Origin: SAR324 cluster bacterium
Lineage (GTDB): Bacteria; SAR324; NAC60-12
Reading direction: 5' to 3'
DNA length: 64,000 nt
Assembly (NCBI GenBank): GCA_028281495.1
Contig: JANQJU010000027.1
Location: forward strand, 1 to 64,000
How positions within the stretch are numbered: position 1 is the first letter of the stretch; each line of letters begins with the position of its first letter. Below are positions 35,541 to 43,816 of this stretch, one piece after another. The notes under the pieces were generated by a model. That model was not told the DNA's origin. It did no database searches and was given only the letters and a program-made list of their open reading frames with translations. Made by a program: the position numbers and the translations under genes.

Positions 35541-37058
35541 CTAATCCGGTCGATGATGTTCACAAACCGTGAATTTGCCGTCCATGGTGGGTCGAAATTC
35601 CAAAGTGTGTTGGATCGAAGGCACGATTTCTTCAGCATGATGCGCAACATACAAAATATGGGTTCCGTGTTGTTTCCCAATCGTATCGACCAGGTGAAGC
35701 AACATCTCACGATTGGCATAGTCCAACCCTTGGCAAGGTTCGTCCAAAATCAGCAACAATGGTTTTTTGACCATGGCTCGTGCCAACAGCACAAGGCGTT
35801 GCTCTCCATAAGAAAGCTGATCGAACGGATTGTGAATCTTGTCTTCCATCCCCAATGTGGTGATCCATTGATGAGCCAGTACTTTCTGCTCATCAGAGGC
35901 ACGCCGATACAGTCCTACCGAATCAAAAAAACCAGAAAGCACCACATCCAACACTCGGAGCGGCAAACGATAGCGAATTTGAAATTCAGACGAAATGATA
36001 CCTATCCGTTGCTTGATATCCCAGATACTTTCCCCTGTACCGCGTCGGCGACCGAACAAATAGATTTCGTTGGAATAGGCCTGCAAATGGTCTCCAGAAA
36101 TCAGTTGTAGCAGGGTACTTTTCCCTGCTCCGTTAGGCCCCACAATCGCCCAGTTCTCGCCATAGTGTACCGTCCAGCTCAAACGGTCTAGAATCACTTG
36201 GCTTCCGTATTCCACGGTCACGTTGTGTAAACGGATCAATGGGGGCCGGAGGGGGGGTTCTGAATCCTCGATTGAAGACTCTATCTGTCGGGTTCCCGCC
36301 CAAGGCAGCACTGCCGGTTCGATCGGAGGCTTGCAACCATACAAACGTTTGATCATGAACTCCGTGAGATTTTCTGGGGCCGGACCTTTCGCAAACACTC
36401 TACCTTCCTTTAAACTCAACACATGGGAGATTTCCGCAGGCACTTCCTCAAAACGGTGGGTCACTAACAGGACTTGCATCCGTTCGGAAATCAAACGATT
36501 GATCATTTCGGAAAGATGTTGTCGTGATGCCACATCCAATCCTTCAAAAGGTTCATCCAAAATCAATAACCGAGGGTTCTTCATCATTTCCCTGGCAATG
36601 AGCACCTTCCGCAGTTCTCCCGTAGAAAGCCATCGAATGCTTTTAGACAATAGCCCCTGCACCTCGGGAAGGTGTACAGCCCGTTTCCAAATGGATGACC
36701 CCATTTCGGTTTCATGGCCTTCCAGAATGATATCTTGGGCAGTCACAATATCGTCTAAATTTCCGCTGAAGTAACGGGACGCATCGCGTTGAGCATCCCG
36801 TGCAATCAACTGATTTTGAAGTTCAAACGACACACAGGCCACTTGCCCGGGTTGGTGCAGCTTCGGATGACGAGTGATCCGACCTTGCATATAAGGCAAC
36901 TGGCCTCGAATCACTCGGATCAATGAAGTTTTCCCAGCCCCATTGGGGCCGATGATAGCCCAACTTTGTCCTATCTTGATCGTGAAAGAGACCTCTTCCA
37001 AAACGGTCCTGTTACGCCACCGTGTCGTAACATTTTCTAATTGAAGTAAAGTGGTCAT
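35541..37058 (-). CDS. ModF-like protein with two ABC ATPase domains
   Basis: The 505-residue soluble protein has two ABC modules. Domain 1 has Walker A GPNGAGKTSLIR, signature STGELRKVLIAREM and Walker B LLILDEPFEGLD. Domain 2 has GPNGAGKSTLLQ, signature LSYGEQRLVLLARAMV and LLLILDEPCQGLD. The arrangement and the 'EPFEGLD/EPCQGLD' Walker B regions resemble ModF/PhrA-type proteins, associated with molybdate uptake or regulation. No molybdate-binding or permease genes are nearby. An ABC-F translation factor is less likely because the characteristic inter-domain linker is missing. It ends 18 bp before the frame of the PmbA gene region and follows the RsbW-like gene by 8 bp. Confidence 0.82.
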   Translation of the reverse strand: MTTLLQLENVTTRWRNRTVLEEVSFTIKIGQSWAIIGPNGAGKTSLIRVIRGQLPYMQGRITRHPKLHQPGQVACVSFELQNQLIARDAQRDASRYFSGNLDDIVTAQDIILEGHETEMGSSIWKRAVHLPEVQGLLSKSIRWLSTGELRKVLIAREMMKNPRLLILDEPFEGLDVASRQHLSEMINRLISERMQVLLVTHRFEEVPAEISHVLSLKEGRVFAKGPAPENLTEFMIKRLYGCKPPIEPAVLPWAGTRQIESSIEDSEPPLRPPLIRLHNVTVEYGSQVILDRLSWTVHYGENWAIVGPNGAGKSTLLQLISGDHLQAYSNEIYLFGRRRGTGESIWDIKQRIGIISSEFQIRYRLPLRVLDVVLSGFFDSVGLYRRASDEQKVLAHQWITTLGMEDKIHNPFDQLSYGEQRLVLLARAMVKKPLLLILDEPCQGLDYANREMLLHLVDTIGKQHGTHILYVAHHAEEIVPSIQHTLEFRPTMDGKFTVCEHHRPD

Positions 37059-37066
37059 AATCCATT

Positions 37067-37696
37067 TTATAGATGTGAAGTGTTTTTGTAAGGAAGTGTG
37101 CGCTGCTTGATCAGAGTGGCTTGGTTGCCTTTGGTGTTATAAAACAACTGATCCATAAAATACTGAATCAGAAAAATGCCACGCCCTGACAGCTGTAACG
37201 GTGGAGGGGGCTCTTTTTGGTTTTGATAAGATTCGGGATCAAATCCCGGCCCTTGGTCGACAATCACGAACCGTCCTTCTCGGGCAGTCACTCCTACCTC
37301 CAACACAATGATCCGTGTTTGATAGGGGTCTATTTGACGTCGTGCTTCCACCAAGTCGTAGTAGTCTGCTGGATCAGTCGCAAGCATCTTTTCTTTCACC
37401 TTTCCTGGAATTTCCAAATTTCCGTGTTCGAAAGCATTAACCAAGGTTTCCAACAAGGCTTTTTGAATCGCGTTTGCTTCTTTTTGTGTGAAGTACCTCA
37501 TATTCACTAATGTGCCTGCCAAATACTGTGTCGTTTCAAAAATAACCTTTGTGTCGTTTGGCAATTGCACACGTAAAAACCATTCTTCTGAAAAGGCTAC
37601 GTTGCAACTGAGCACCAAGCTTCCCGCAGGAAGCATGTAATTGAGAGTTTCCTCCGGTTCCCCTGTGGAAACCTTACCACCGTGGAGTCCATCCAT
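37067..37696 (-). CDS. RsbW/SpoIIAB-like anti-sigma-factor ATPase-kinase
   Basis: The ATG at 37696 (AAAGGG 7 nt upstream) gives 209 residues. The C-terminal half is a GHKL ATPase: N-box ALLETLVNAFEHGNLEI with the diagnostic Glu/Asn/His, G1 IVDQGPGFDP and G2 GRGIFLIQYFMDQLFYN. Such serine kinases phosphorylate STAS antagonists and sequester a sigma factor or other target. The N-terminal 85 residues are an unrecognised beta-rich segment (LNYMLPAGSLVLSCNVAF, EWFLRVQL), unlike minimal RsbW. It probably belongs to the partner-switching set that includes the STAS and SpoIIE proteins at 26.7-28.7 kb and 46.6 kb. The ModF-like gene follows after 8 bp. Confidence 0.82.
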   Translation of the reverse strand: MDGLHGGKVSTGEPEETLNYMLPAGSLVLSCNVAFSEEWFLRVQLPNDTKVIFETTQYLAGTLVNMRYFTQKEANAIQKALLETLVNAFEHGNLEIPGKVKEKMLATDPADYYDLVEARRQIDPYQTRIIVLEVGVTAREGRFVIVDQGPGFDPESYQNQKEPPPPLQLSGRGIFLIQYFMDQLFYNTKGNQATLIKQRTLPYKNTSHL

Positions 37697-38065
37697 ATCG
37701 AACCCTTTCTCATGGTAAATTGAAAAATGGAGCAAGCCCCGCCGCACCCCATCGACTTACAGGAAATTCCTCTCCTTTGACGGCATGCACGACCCACTCG
37801 TAAGGACGAGTTTCATGCATACCCAATGTTTTCCCGGAATATCATAGTGAAGCATTTCACTAACATTCAAATCGAGTTCTATTAAGACAAAAAACTAAAG
37901 ATTTTCTCGTACATGCCGATAACCCATTCGAGGCTCCCTTTTCGGCCTCCGGGAATCACCGACTTATGCTTAACCCTGGAGTAGTGCGTGTTTGCGGGGA
38001 TAACTGTTTTTTCGAGGACACAATTCCTAAGTGCTGAAGTCTACTCCTTTTATCGCGAGGAAGCT
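37697..38065. other. 369-bp divergent intergenic region
   Basis: This region separates the starts of the RsbW-like gene (minus) and the repeat protein gene (plus). It holds the 14-bp palindrome at 37847-37860. A weak GAGGC/GCCTC hairpin lies around 37930-37950. No further gene is supported. Confidence 0.5.
37847..37860 (-). promoter_or_regulatory. GTGAA-N4-TTCAC palindrome upstream of the RsbW-like gene
   Basis: GTGAA, spacer GCAT and TTCAC form a 14-bp dyad, extended to 16 bp by a flanking A and T. It lies about 150 bp upstream of the minus-strand start at 37696 and about 205 bp upstream of the plus-strand gene at 38066. The same half-sites and spacing recur at 45414-45427. Confidence 0.35.
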
Positions 38066-39931
38066 ATGCTTTCGGTTTTTCAATTTTTTTTCAAAAAAGT
38101 TGTTTTTTGTTCATTTTTTGTCGTGGGACTGGTTTTTGGGTCTCCCGATAGGGGGTATTCTCAGGAATTCCGGACGGATGCATTGTACCTGCAACGATTG
38201 CAATCTGCCCAAATTCGGGCCCAAATCAAACAGGAGCAGGAACGTCGACGACGCCAGCATGTTGCTGGCGATGCCCAAGCTTTTCTAAACAACCGCCAAG
38301 CGGTACGAGACCGTGTGCGTTTTGGCCAGGTCAACCAAGAAGTGGTAAGTCGTGAAGCAGAGCAACGGCGGGCGCAGGTTTGGAATCAATACTTGGTCCA
38401 GAAGGCTGCCGAAGAAGAGCGACTGGAACGAGGCGATCCCGCCAAACAGCCCAGACACCTGATCTTAGCTCAACAGCATCGAGATTTTGCCCGCAAAAAA
38501 GCCGCTCACAATCGCCTGCTGAACCGGCAAATTTCAGCTCGCCAAGGTTTTCTTGCTGAAGAACGGGCCAAAAAGAAGTCTCAGTTTGAAATTTTTCAAG
38601 AGCAACAAGACCGCTTCAACAAACGTTTGGAAGCCGAACGCTCTGGCGAAATTGTGTTCAACCAACGCTTCTCCAAAGCACCGCGCTATCGAAATTTTCT
38701 TACCAAGCATCAGAAGTTGCGTGGCAGTGTTGTGGGCCTCAATGACAATAAAGAACAGCGCTTACGCCGCACCTTCAGTGCCAAAGCTATGGACTTTCGA
38801 GACTTTGTCACCCGACAAAACACCAACCTTTCCAAAGTGGAAGATGCCACCACAGAATCAGGGAGACGCATGCAAGCGTACTCGCAAAAAGCAGGAGAGT
38901 TCCGCGATTTCGTCAATAAACAAAATAGTGACCGCAAAAAGGCTAAATTGATTGCAGACGACCCGGATGCTTTTCAGAACAAACAATTCGGTGCCAAGGC
39001 CAAAGAATTCCAAGATTTCATTGCAAAAAAACAAGAGGAACAACGAATTTTGCGGTCTGCAGGCACAGAAGAGAGTCGCTTGCAGCGGTCTTTCAGCGAG
39101 AAACAAGGAGAGTATCGAGATTTCATTGCACTCCAGCAAAAGAACCGGCAGGTGGCTCAGTTGAATCAGTTGCCTCCTGTCGAAGCATTCCGTCGCGAAT
39201 TGAGTGCCAAGACTCAAGAATTCCAAGACTATTTGGCAGAACGCCGCCGCTTGGATAAGAACAAAACGGGAGCTGGTCTCAGTAAAGAAGAAGCCCAGCG
39301 TGCTGACTTTCGTGCCAGACGAGGAGAGTTTGCAGAATTCGTAGAACGGCGACGGCAACTGGATAGCAATAAGGCTTCAGGGGCACTTAACGAGAAAGAG
39401 GCATTTGAGGAATTTTTCAAATCCAAGCAGGGTGAATTTCAAGAATTTGTGGCACGGCGTGGCGATTTGGATCAACTTAAAGGAGGCCGTGGGCAAACGG
39501 CAGAAGAATTTCGACAAGTTCAATTCAATGTCCGCAAAGACGAGTTCAAAGAATTCGTAGATCGCCGCAATGAATTGGACAAGCAAAACAAAACGGCTGG
39601 AGGCGTGGACGCAAAGGAATTTCAACAGAGAATTTTTGAAGCCAATCGCCAAGTCTATCAAGATTTTGTGGACCGCCGAAACCAACTGGATCGAGACAAT
39701 AAAACCTTTGGTGGTTTAGATGCCGCCGACGCTCAACGGCGTGAATTCAGAGGCAAATCCGATGAATTTCAGCAATTTGTGGAACGTCAACAGGAGTTGG
39801 ACCGCTTTAAACAAACCACATTCTTTGGCAATGGCTCCCAGCCCAACAACTCTCAAGCCCAGGCGTTCGAAAATTTTGTCAACCTCGCGCAAAATGCGCT
39901 GGATCAAGCAGCCCAACAACCGCCGGAATAG
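38066..39931 (+). CDS. exported coiled-coil-like protein built of ~11 copies of an F..K..EF..F motif
   Basis: The ATG at 38066 has GAGGAAG 4 nt upstream and yields 621 residues with a signal peptide (LSVFQFFFKKVVFCSFFVVGLVFGSPDRGYSQE). A charged helical segment follows (about 35-200, rich in Arg/Gln/Glu). From about residue 200 to 585 lie 11 or so units of 34-45 residues with core F..K..EF(Q/R)(D/E)F(V/I).(R/K)(R/Q)..LD..K. Examples are FSAKAMDFRDFV, FGAKAKEFQDFI, FRARRGEFAEFV, FKSKQGEFQEFV and FRGKSDEFQQFV. Units become more alike toward the C-terminus. No known family is recognised. It is likely a periplasmic or secreted elongated scaffold. The gene is convergent with surE, 18 bp apart. Confidence 0.85.
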   Translation: MLSVFQFFFKKVVFCSFFVVGLVFGSPDRGYSQEFRTDALYLQRLQSAQIRAQIKQEQERRRRQHVAGDAQAFLNNRQAVRDRVRFGQVNQEVVSREAEQRRAQVWNQYLVQKAAEEERLERGDPAKQPRHLILAQQHRDFARKKAAHNRLLNRQISARQGFLAEERAKKKSQFEIFQEQQDRFNKRLEAERSGEIVFNQRFSKAPRYRNFLTKHQKLRGSVVGLNDNKEQRLRRTFSAKAMDFRDFVTRQNTNLSKVEDATTESGRRMQAYSQKAGEFRDFVNKQNSDRKKAKLIADDPDAFQNKQFGAKAKEFQDFIAKKQEEQRILRSAGTEESRLQRSFSEKQGEYRDFIALQQKNRQVAQLNQLPPVEAFRRELSAKTQEFQDYLAERRRLDKNKTGAGLSKEEAQRADFRARRGEFAEFVERRRQLDSNKASGALNEKEAFEEFFKSKQGEFQEFVARRGDLDQLKGGRGQTAEEFRQVQFNVRKDEFKEFVDRRNELDKQNKTAGGVDAKEFQQRIFEANRQVYQDFVDRRNQLDRDNKTFGGLDAADAQRREFRGKSDEFQQFVERQQELDRFKQTTFFGNGSQPNNSQAQAFENFVNLAQNALDQAAQQPPE

Positions 39932-39949
39932 ACAACCGGAGCAAAACTT

Positions 39950-40765
39950 CTAACGATTTGTCTCAACATCGTTCAACAAACTCTGCAATTCGTCCAGATC
40001 CACTCGCGATGTGAGATCCAAGCTCAACGGAGTCACCGACACCCATTGTTCGATGGCAGTGACTCGGATATCGGAATCTGGCTCCAAACCTTGCAAATCA
40101 TCGTTAATGCGAAGTTTCACATCGCCAATCGTACTCTGGAGCGTTCGTGGCTCCAGGTACGCTTGATAGTAGGCACGTCGGGCCAGCCGAGTGATTTTCC
40201 ATGGCGTCTGTGCCGTTGCATGTTGGGGCACATCGATTTTTAAAACTTCCACATCCAATGGCATATTTTGCGACAAAACCGCTTGGGCAAATAGCCTCAA
40301 GAAATGCTGCGTCCCCTGCCAATCCATTTCCGTATAATCATGATGTCGATCCAACGGAGTTTGCAGCGACACTGCCAACGCAGCTATGCCCATGCTGGCT
40401 CCTTGCAGCGCAGCTCCCACCGTTCCTGAATGCGTCACATTGACCCCCAGATTTTCCCCATAGTTTATCCCTGAGACGACCAAATCGGGACGTTTGTCAG
40501 GAAACAATACGTTCATTCCGTATTCCACGGTTAAGGCAGGAGAGCAATTGCAGTGATAGGCTGGAATGGGGTGTCCGTTGATTTCGTATTCTATGGCTTG
40601 CAATCCTTCATGTTTTGCTCCTTGCAGAGCACGTCCCATTCCAGTCTGCTGTTTCGAGGGGGCTAAGACGGTGACGCAGCCTAAAGACAGCACGGCTTCA
40701 GCAGCAGCTCGCAATCCGGGTGAATGGATGCCATCATCATTCGTCACAAGAATATGAGGTTGCAT
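39950..40765 (-). CDS. surE: 5'/3'-nucleotidase SurE
   Basis: SurE is a metal-dependent nucleoside monophosphate phosphatase that also acts on exopolyphosphate. It is a survival protein of stationary phase, often linked to protein-isoaspartate repair. The 271 residues show the metal site ILVTNDDGIHSPGL (Asp10, Asp11), APSKQQTGMGRAL with the conserved Ser, and VSGINYGENLGVNVTHSGTVGAALQG with the family Asn. The length is normal, and the C-terminal domain is the usual dimerising extension. No pcm gene adjoins it. The upstream 238 bp separate it from the divergent proS. Confidence 0.95.
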   Translation of the reverse strand: MQPHILVTNDDGIHSPGLRAAAEAVLSLGCVTVLAPSKQQTGMGRALQGAKHEGLQAIEYEINGHPIPAYHCNCSPALTVEYGMNVLFPDKRPDLVVSGINYGENLGVNVTHSGTVGAALQGASMGIAALAVSLQTPLDRHHDYTEMDWQGTQHFLRLFAQAVLSQNMPLDVEVLKIDVPQHATAQTPWKITRLARRAYYQAYLEPRTLQSTIGDVKLRINDDLQGLEPDSDIRVTAIEQWVSVTPLSLDLTSRVDLDELQSLLNDVETNR

Positions 40766-41003
40766 GGTTTCCTTTCGATCACGGTTTTAGACAGGAACAA
40801 GCTTTCAACGAACGGACCCTAATTGAAAAATGGAAAAAACTCACGTCCCGTGCTTGCCCCGAAGTACCTTGTAATGAAATTAGGGATTGATTATCATCCC
40901 CCAATTTTTATCCGTTCCCTCCATATCAAGCGTATCCCCATCAACGTGGATCACGATATCACGGACTTCTACAAATTCGATCACTTAAAAAAAGGAAAGC
41001 ACT

Positions 41004-42725
41004 ATGAAATTCACCCAAGCGTTCATCACCACTTTTCGGGATTTTCCCAAAGATGCCGAAATTCCCAGTCATCAATGGTTGGTAAGGGCCGGAATGATTG
41101 TGAAACACGCTGCCGGAATTTACACCTATTCGCCCTTGTTTTATCGGGTTTTCAAGAAAGCAGCCTCAATCATCGAAGAAGAAATGGATCGTGCCGGCGC
41201 TTTGCAAATCCTCATGCCCATTTTGCAACCTGTAGAACTCTGGGAAAAATCCGGACGCTTGACAGGGTACCGTAAGACCCAAATCATGTTCGAATCCACT
41301 GACCGTAAAGAAGCGACTTATTGCCTTTCTCCAACAGCCGAAGAAGTCGTGACGGAATTTGTGTCCAAAATGATTACCAGTCATAAACAGTTGCCCTTCA
41401 CCGTGTACCAGCAGCAAGACAAATTCCGAGACGAATTTCGCCCCCGATCCGGCCTCTTGCGAGGTCGCGAATTCACCATGAAAGACGCCTATAGCTTCGA
41501 CCTTGATGAAGCGGGACTCAACGAAAGCTACCAAAAAATGCGAGATGCTTACATCCGCATCTTCGAACGATGCGACTTGGAATACATTGTCGTTCAGGCC
41601 GACTCCGGTGCGATTGGTGGAACGGGTTCCGAAGAATTCATGGCAATTACCGAGTCAGGAGAAGATACCTTGTTATATTGTGAGGGTTATGCCGCTAATG
41701 TAGAAAAAGCTGTGTGTGTCATCGCCTCTCCAGATTACAATGAAGACCTCAAACCGCTTCGCAAAGAACCCACCCCGGATATCAAAACCGTGCAACAGTT
41801 GTGTGATTTTTTCGACCTGCCTGCAGAGCGACTCGCAAAAACCATCCTCTACAAAGCCATCTATCAAGAAGAGGAGAAACTCTTTGCTGTCATGATTCGG
41901 GGCGACTTAGAAATCAACGAAGTCAAACTTGCCAACCATCTCGATGCCATTTCCGTCGAATTGGCCGATGAAGCCGCCGTCAAAAAAGCCACCAATGCCG
42001 AAGTGGGATTTGCAGGCCCTTTGAATCTGTCACCGGACGTGGCCCTGTTGGCTGATCTTTCCGTGAAGCCGCTCAAGAATTTCCTGTGCGGCTGTTGCGA
42101 GACCGATTACCATGTGTTGGACGTCAATTATGGAAGAGACTTCCCAGAACCCGAATTTGCCGATTTTCTCCAAGCTCAGGCTGGGCAACGCAGCCCCAAT
42201 GGACACATTCTTCAAGAAACCCGAGGAGTCGAACTCGGTCATGTGTTCAAGTTGGGAGCTAAGTATTCCGAGCCGATGGAAGCGGGAGTCCGTATTGAAA
42301 ACACCTTCCGTCCCTTTTTAATGGGATGTTACGGCATTGGTACCTCACGAGTCGTCGCCTCTGTCGTAGAGCAGCATTACGACGACCGTGGGATTCAGTG
42401 GCCTGTGACTATTGCGCCGTATCACGTGCATATTGTCCCGGTGAAATACAATGACGACATGGTAAAACACACCGCTGATGAATTGTATGAAACCTTGACC
42501 TCCAAAGGCATCGAAGTCTTACTTGATGACCGAAAGGCTGCCGCAGGCGTGAAATTTGCCGATGCCGATATGCTTGGAATGCCTTTTCAAGTGATCATTG
42601 GCAAAGCGTTGAGCGAGGGCAATTTGGAATTGAAGATCCGTAAAACTGGCGAAAAGCGTGTGGTCGCAATCGCGGATATGGCTTCTACTTTGGAAACTTT
42701 GGTGCGAGAGGCGTTGAATTCATGA
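41004..42725 (+). CDS. proS: prolyl-tRNA synthetase, bacterial type
   Basis: The class II synthetase charges tRNA-Pro. Its 573 residues match the bacterial form with an editing (INS) domain (about 225-390, between motifs 2 and 3). Motif 1 is around MDRAGALQILMPIL. Motif 2 is FRDEFRPRSGLLRGREFTMKDAYSFD. Motif 3 is GCYGIGTSRVVASVVEQ, followed by the C-terminal anticodon-binding domain (APYHVHIVPVKY). INS-domain residues such as KTILYKAI and GFAGPLNL are present. AAAGGAAAG precedes the ATG. The stop overlaps the proB start by 4 bp, so both proline-related genes are expressed together. Confidence 0.97.
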   Translation: MKFTQAFITTFRDFPKDAEIPSHQWLVRAGMIVKHAAGIYTYSPLFYRVFKKAASIIEEEMDRAGALQILMPILQPVELWEKSGRLTGYRKTQIMFESTDRKEATYCLSPTAEEVVTEFVSKMITSHKQLPFTVYQQQDKFRDEFRPRSGLLRGREFTMKDAYSFDLDEAGLNESYQKMRDAYIRIFERCDLEYIVVQADSGAIGGTGSEEFMAITESGEDTLLYCEGYAANVEKAVCVIASPDYNEDLKPLRKEPTPDIKTVQQLCDFFDLPAERLAKTILYKAIYQEEEKLFAVMIRGDLEINEVKLANHLDAISVELADEAAVKKATNAEVGFAGPLNLSPDVALLADLSVKPLKNFLCGCCETDYHVLDVNYGRDFPEPEFADFLQAQAGQRSPNGHILQETRGVELGHVFKLGAKYSEPMEAGVRIENTFRPFLMGCYGIGTSRVVASVVEQHYDDRGIQWPVTIAPYHVHIVPVKYNDDMVKHTADELYETLTSKGIEVLLDDRKAAAGVKFADADMLGMPFQVIIGKALSEGNLELKIRKTGEKRVVAIADMASTLETLVREALNS

Positions 42726-43816
42726 GTGTTGACCAATCGAAAACGCTAATTGTTAAAATCAGCTCCAGTATTCTGGTCCACCCCGATGGCAAGCTAGACG
42801 AAACACGAGTGGCCGATTTGGTCGACGACATCATGACGGTTCGCAAACGGGGTTATCTTGTGGTGATGGTCACTTCAGGTGCTGTAGCTGCTGGACGTTC
42901 CTATAAAATCGAACGCAATTTCACCAAAGCGCAAGAAGCTCATTTTCGTGCGGCCATTGGGCAGGTCGCATTAATGCGTCTGTACACCGACCTGTTCCAA
43001 CCCTACGAGCAGACGATTGGTCAAATGCTGCTCACCCGCGAGGAATTTGCCAATCGCAATCAATACAACTCCATCAAATCCACTATCGAGTGTCTGTTGG
43101 CAAATGGAGTGATACCCATTGTGAATGACAATGACATCCTCCATCAGGAAAAAAGTAACTTTTCCGACAACGACCAACTGGCCGCTTGTTTGGGGGGAAT
43201 GATTGACGCACAAACGGTGATCTTTTTATCTTCGGTCAATGGCATCTATCGCAACTTCAATGATCCGGAACAACGTGAATTGGTTCCGATCATTGATGGG
43301 CAATTTCAAGAAATCGGCGATTCCATCACCAAAGAACGAATCGGCAAAGGTGGCATGAAGAGCAAGCTCAATTCCGCGAAGCTCCTGTATGACTTGGGGA
43401 TCGAATCCTATATTGCATCGGGCCGAGAACCAGGCGTGGTGCTCAAGATCTTGGAAGGAACTCATGCTTGCACACACATCATTCCTCAAGAACGCAAAAA
43501 GATTTCAGGAGTGCGCAAGTGGCTCTGTACGGGTGCCATTTCTAACGGCAAACTAACCGTAAGCCCGATTGGTGCGGAAGTGATGCGTAAAAAAGCAACG
43601 CGAGGTTCCCTACTTTCGATTGGTGTGGAATCGGTGGAAGGCAATTTCGTGAAAGGAGATGTGGTGCGGGTGTATGATCCTCACAAACAATTCTTAGGTT
43701 ATGGCATCACTCGCTACTCTTCGGAACGCATCGCCGAATTGCAAGGCACTCCGGGAACGACCATCATTCATGCCGATTACTTCTACGGAACCGACCAAGA
43801 TTATTTTCTTCACTGA
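42722..43816 (+). CDS. proB: glutamate 5-kinase (ProB) with C-terminal PUA domain
   Basis: ProB catalyses the first step of proline synthesis, ATP-dependent phosphorylation of glutamate. The 364-residue protein has an amino-acid-kinase domain (about 1-260: LIVKISSSILV, MVTSGAVAAG, IVNDND, FSDNDQLAA and GKGGMKSKLNSAKLL) and a PUA domain (about 275-360). The usual GSS of the first glycine loop is read as ISSS, a small departure. It lies in an overlap operon with proS instead of the more common obgE or proA. No proA is in the window. The 3' end overlaps the convergent SGNH-like gene by 7 bp. Confidence 0.95.
   Translation: MSVDQSKTLIVKISSSILVHPDGKLDETRVADLVDDIMTVRKRGYLVVMVTSGAVAAGRSYKIERNFTKAQEAHFRAAIGQVALMRLYTDLFQPYEQTIGQMLLTREEFANRNQYNSIKSTIECLLANGVIPIVNDNDILHQEKSNFSDNDQLAACLGGMIDAQTVIFLSSVNGIYRNFNDPEQRELVPIIDGQFQEIGDSITKERIGKGGMKSKLNSAKLLYDLGIESYIASGREPGVVLKILEGTHACTHIIPQERKKISGVRKWLCTGAISNGKLTVSPIGAEVMRKKATRGSLLSIGVESVEGNFVKGDVVRVYDPHKQFLGYGITRYSSERIAELQGTPGTTIIHADYFYGTDQDYFLH

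Noticed and set aside
35541..37058. ABC-F translation factor
   Set aside because: Two ABC domains are present, but the long charged linker typical of ABC-F proteins is missing and the domain pattern resembles ModF.
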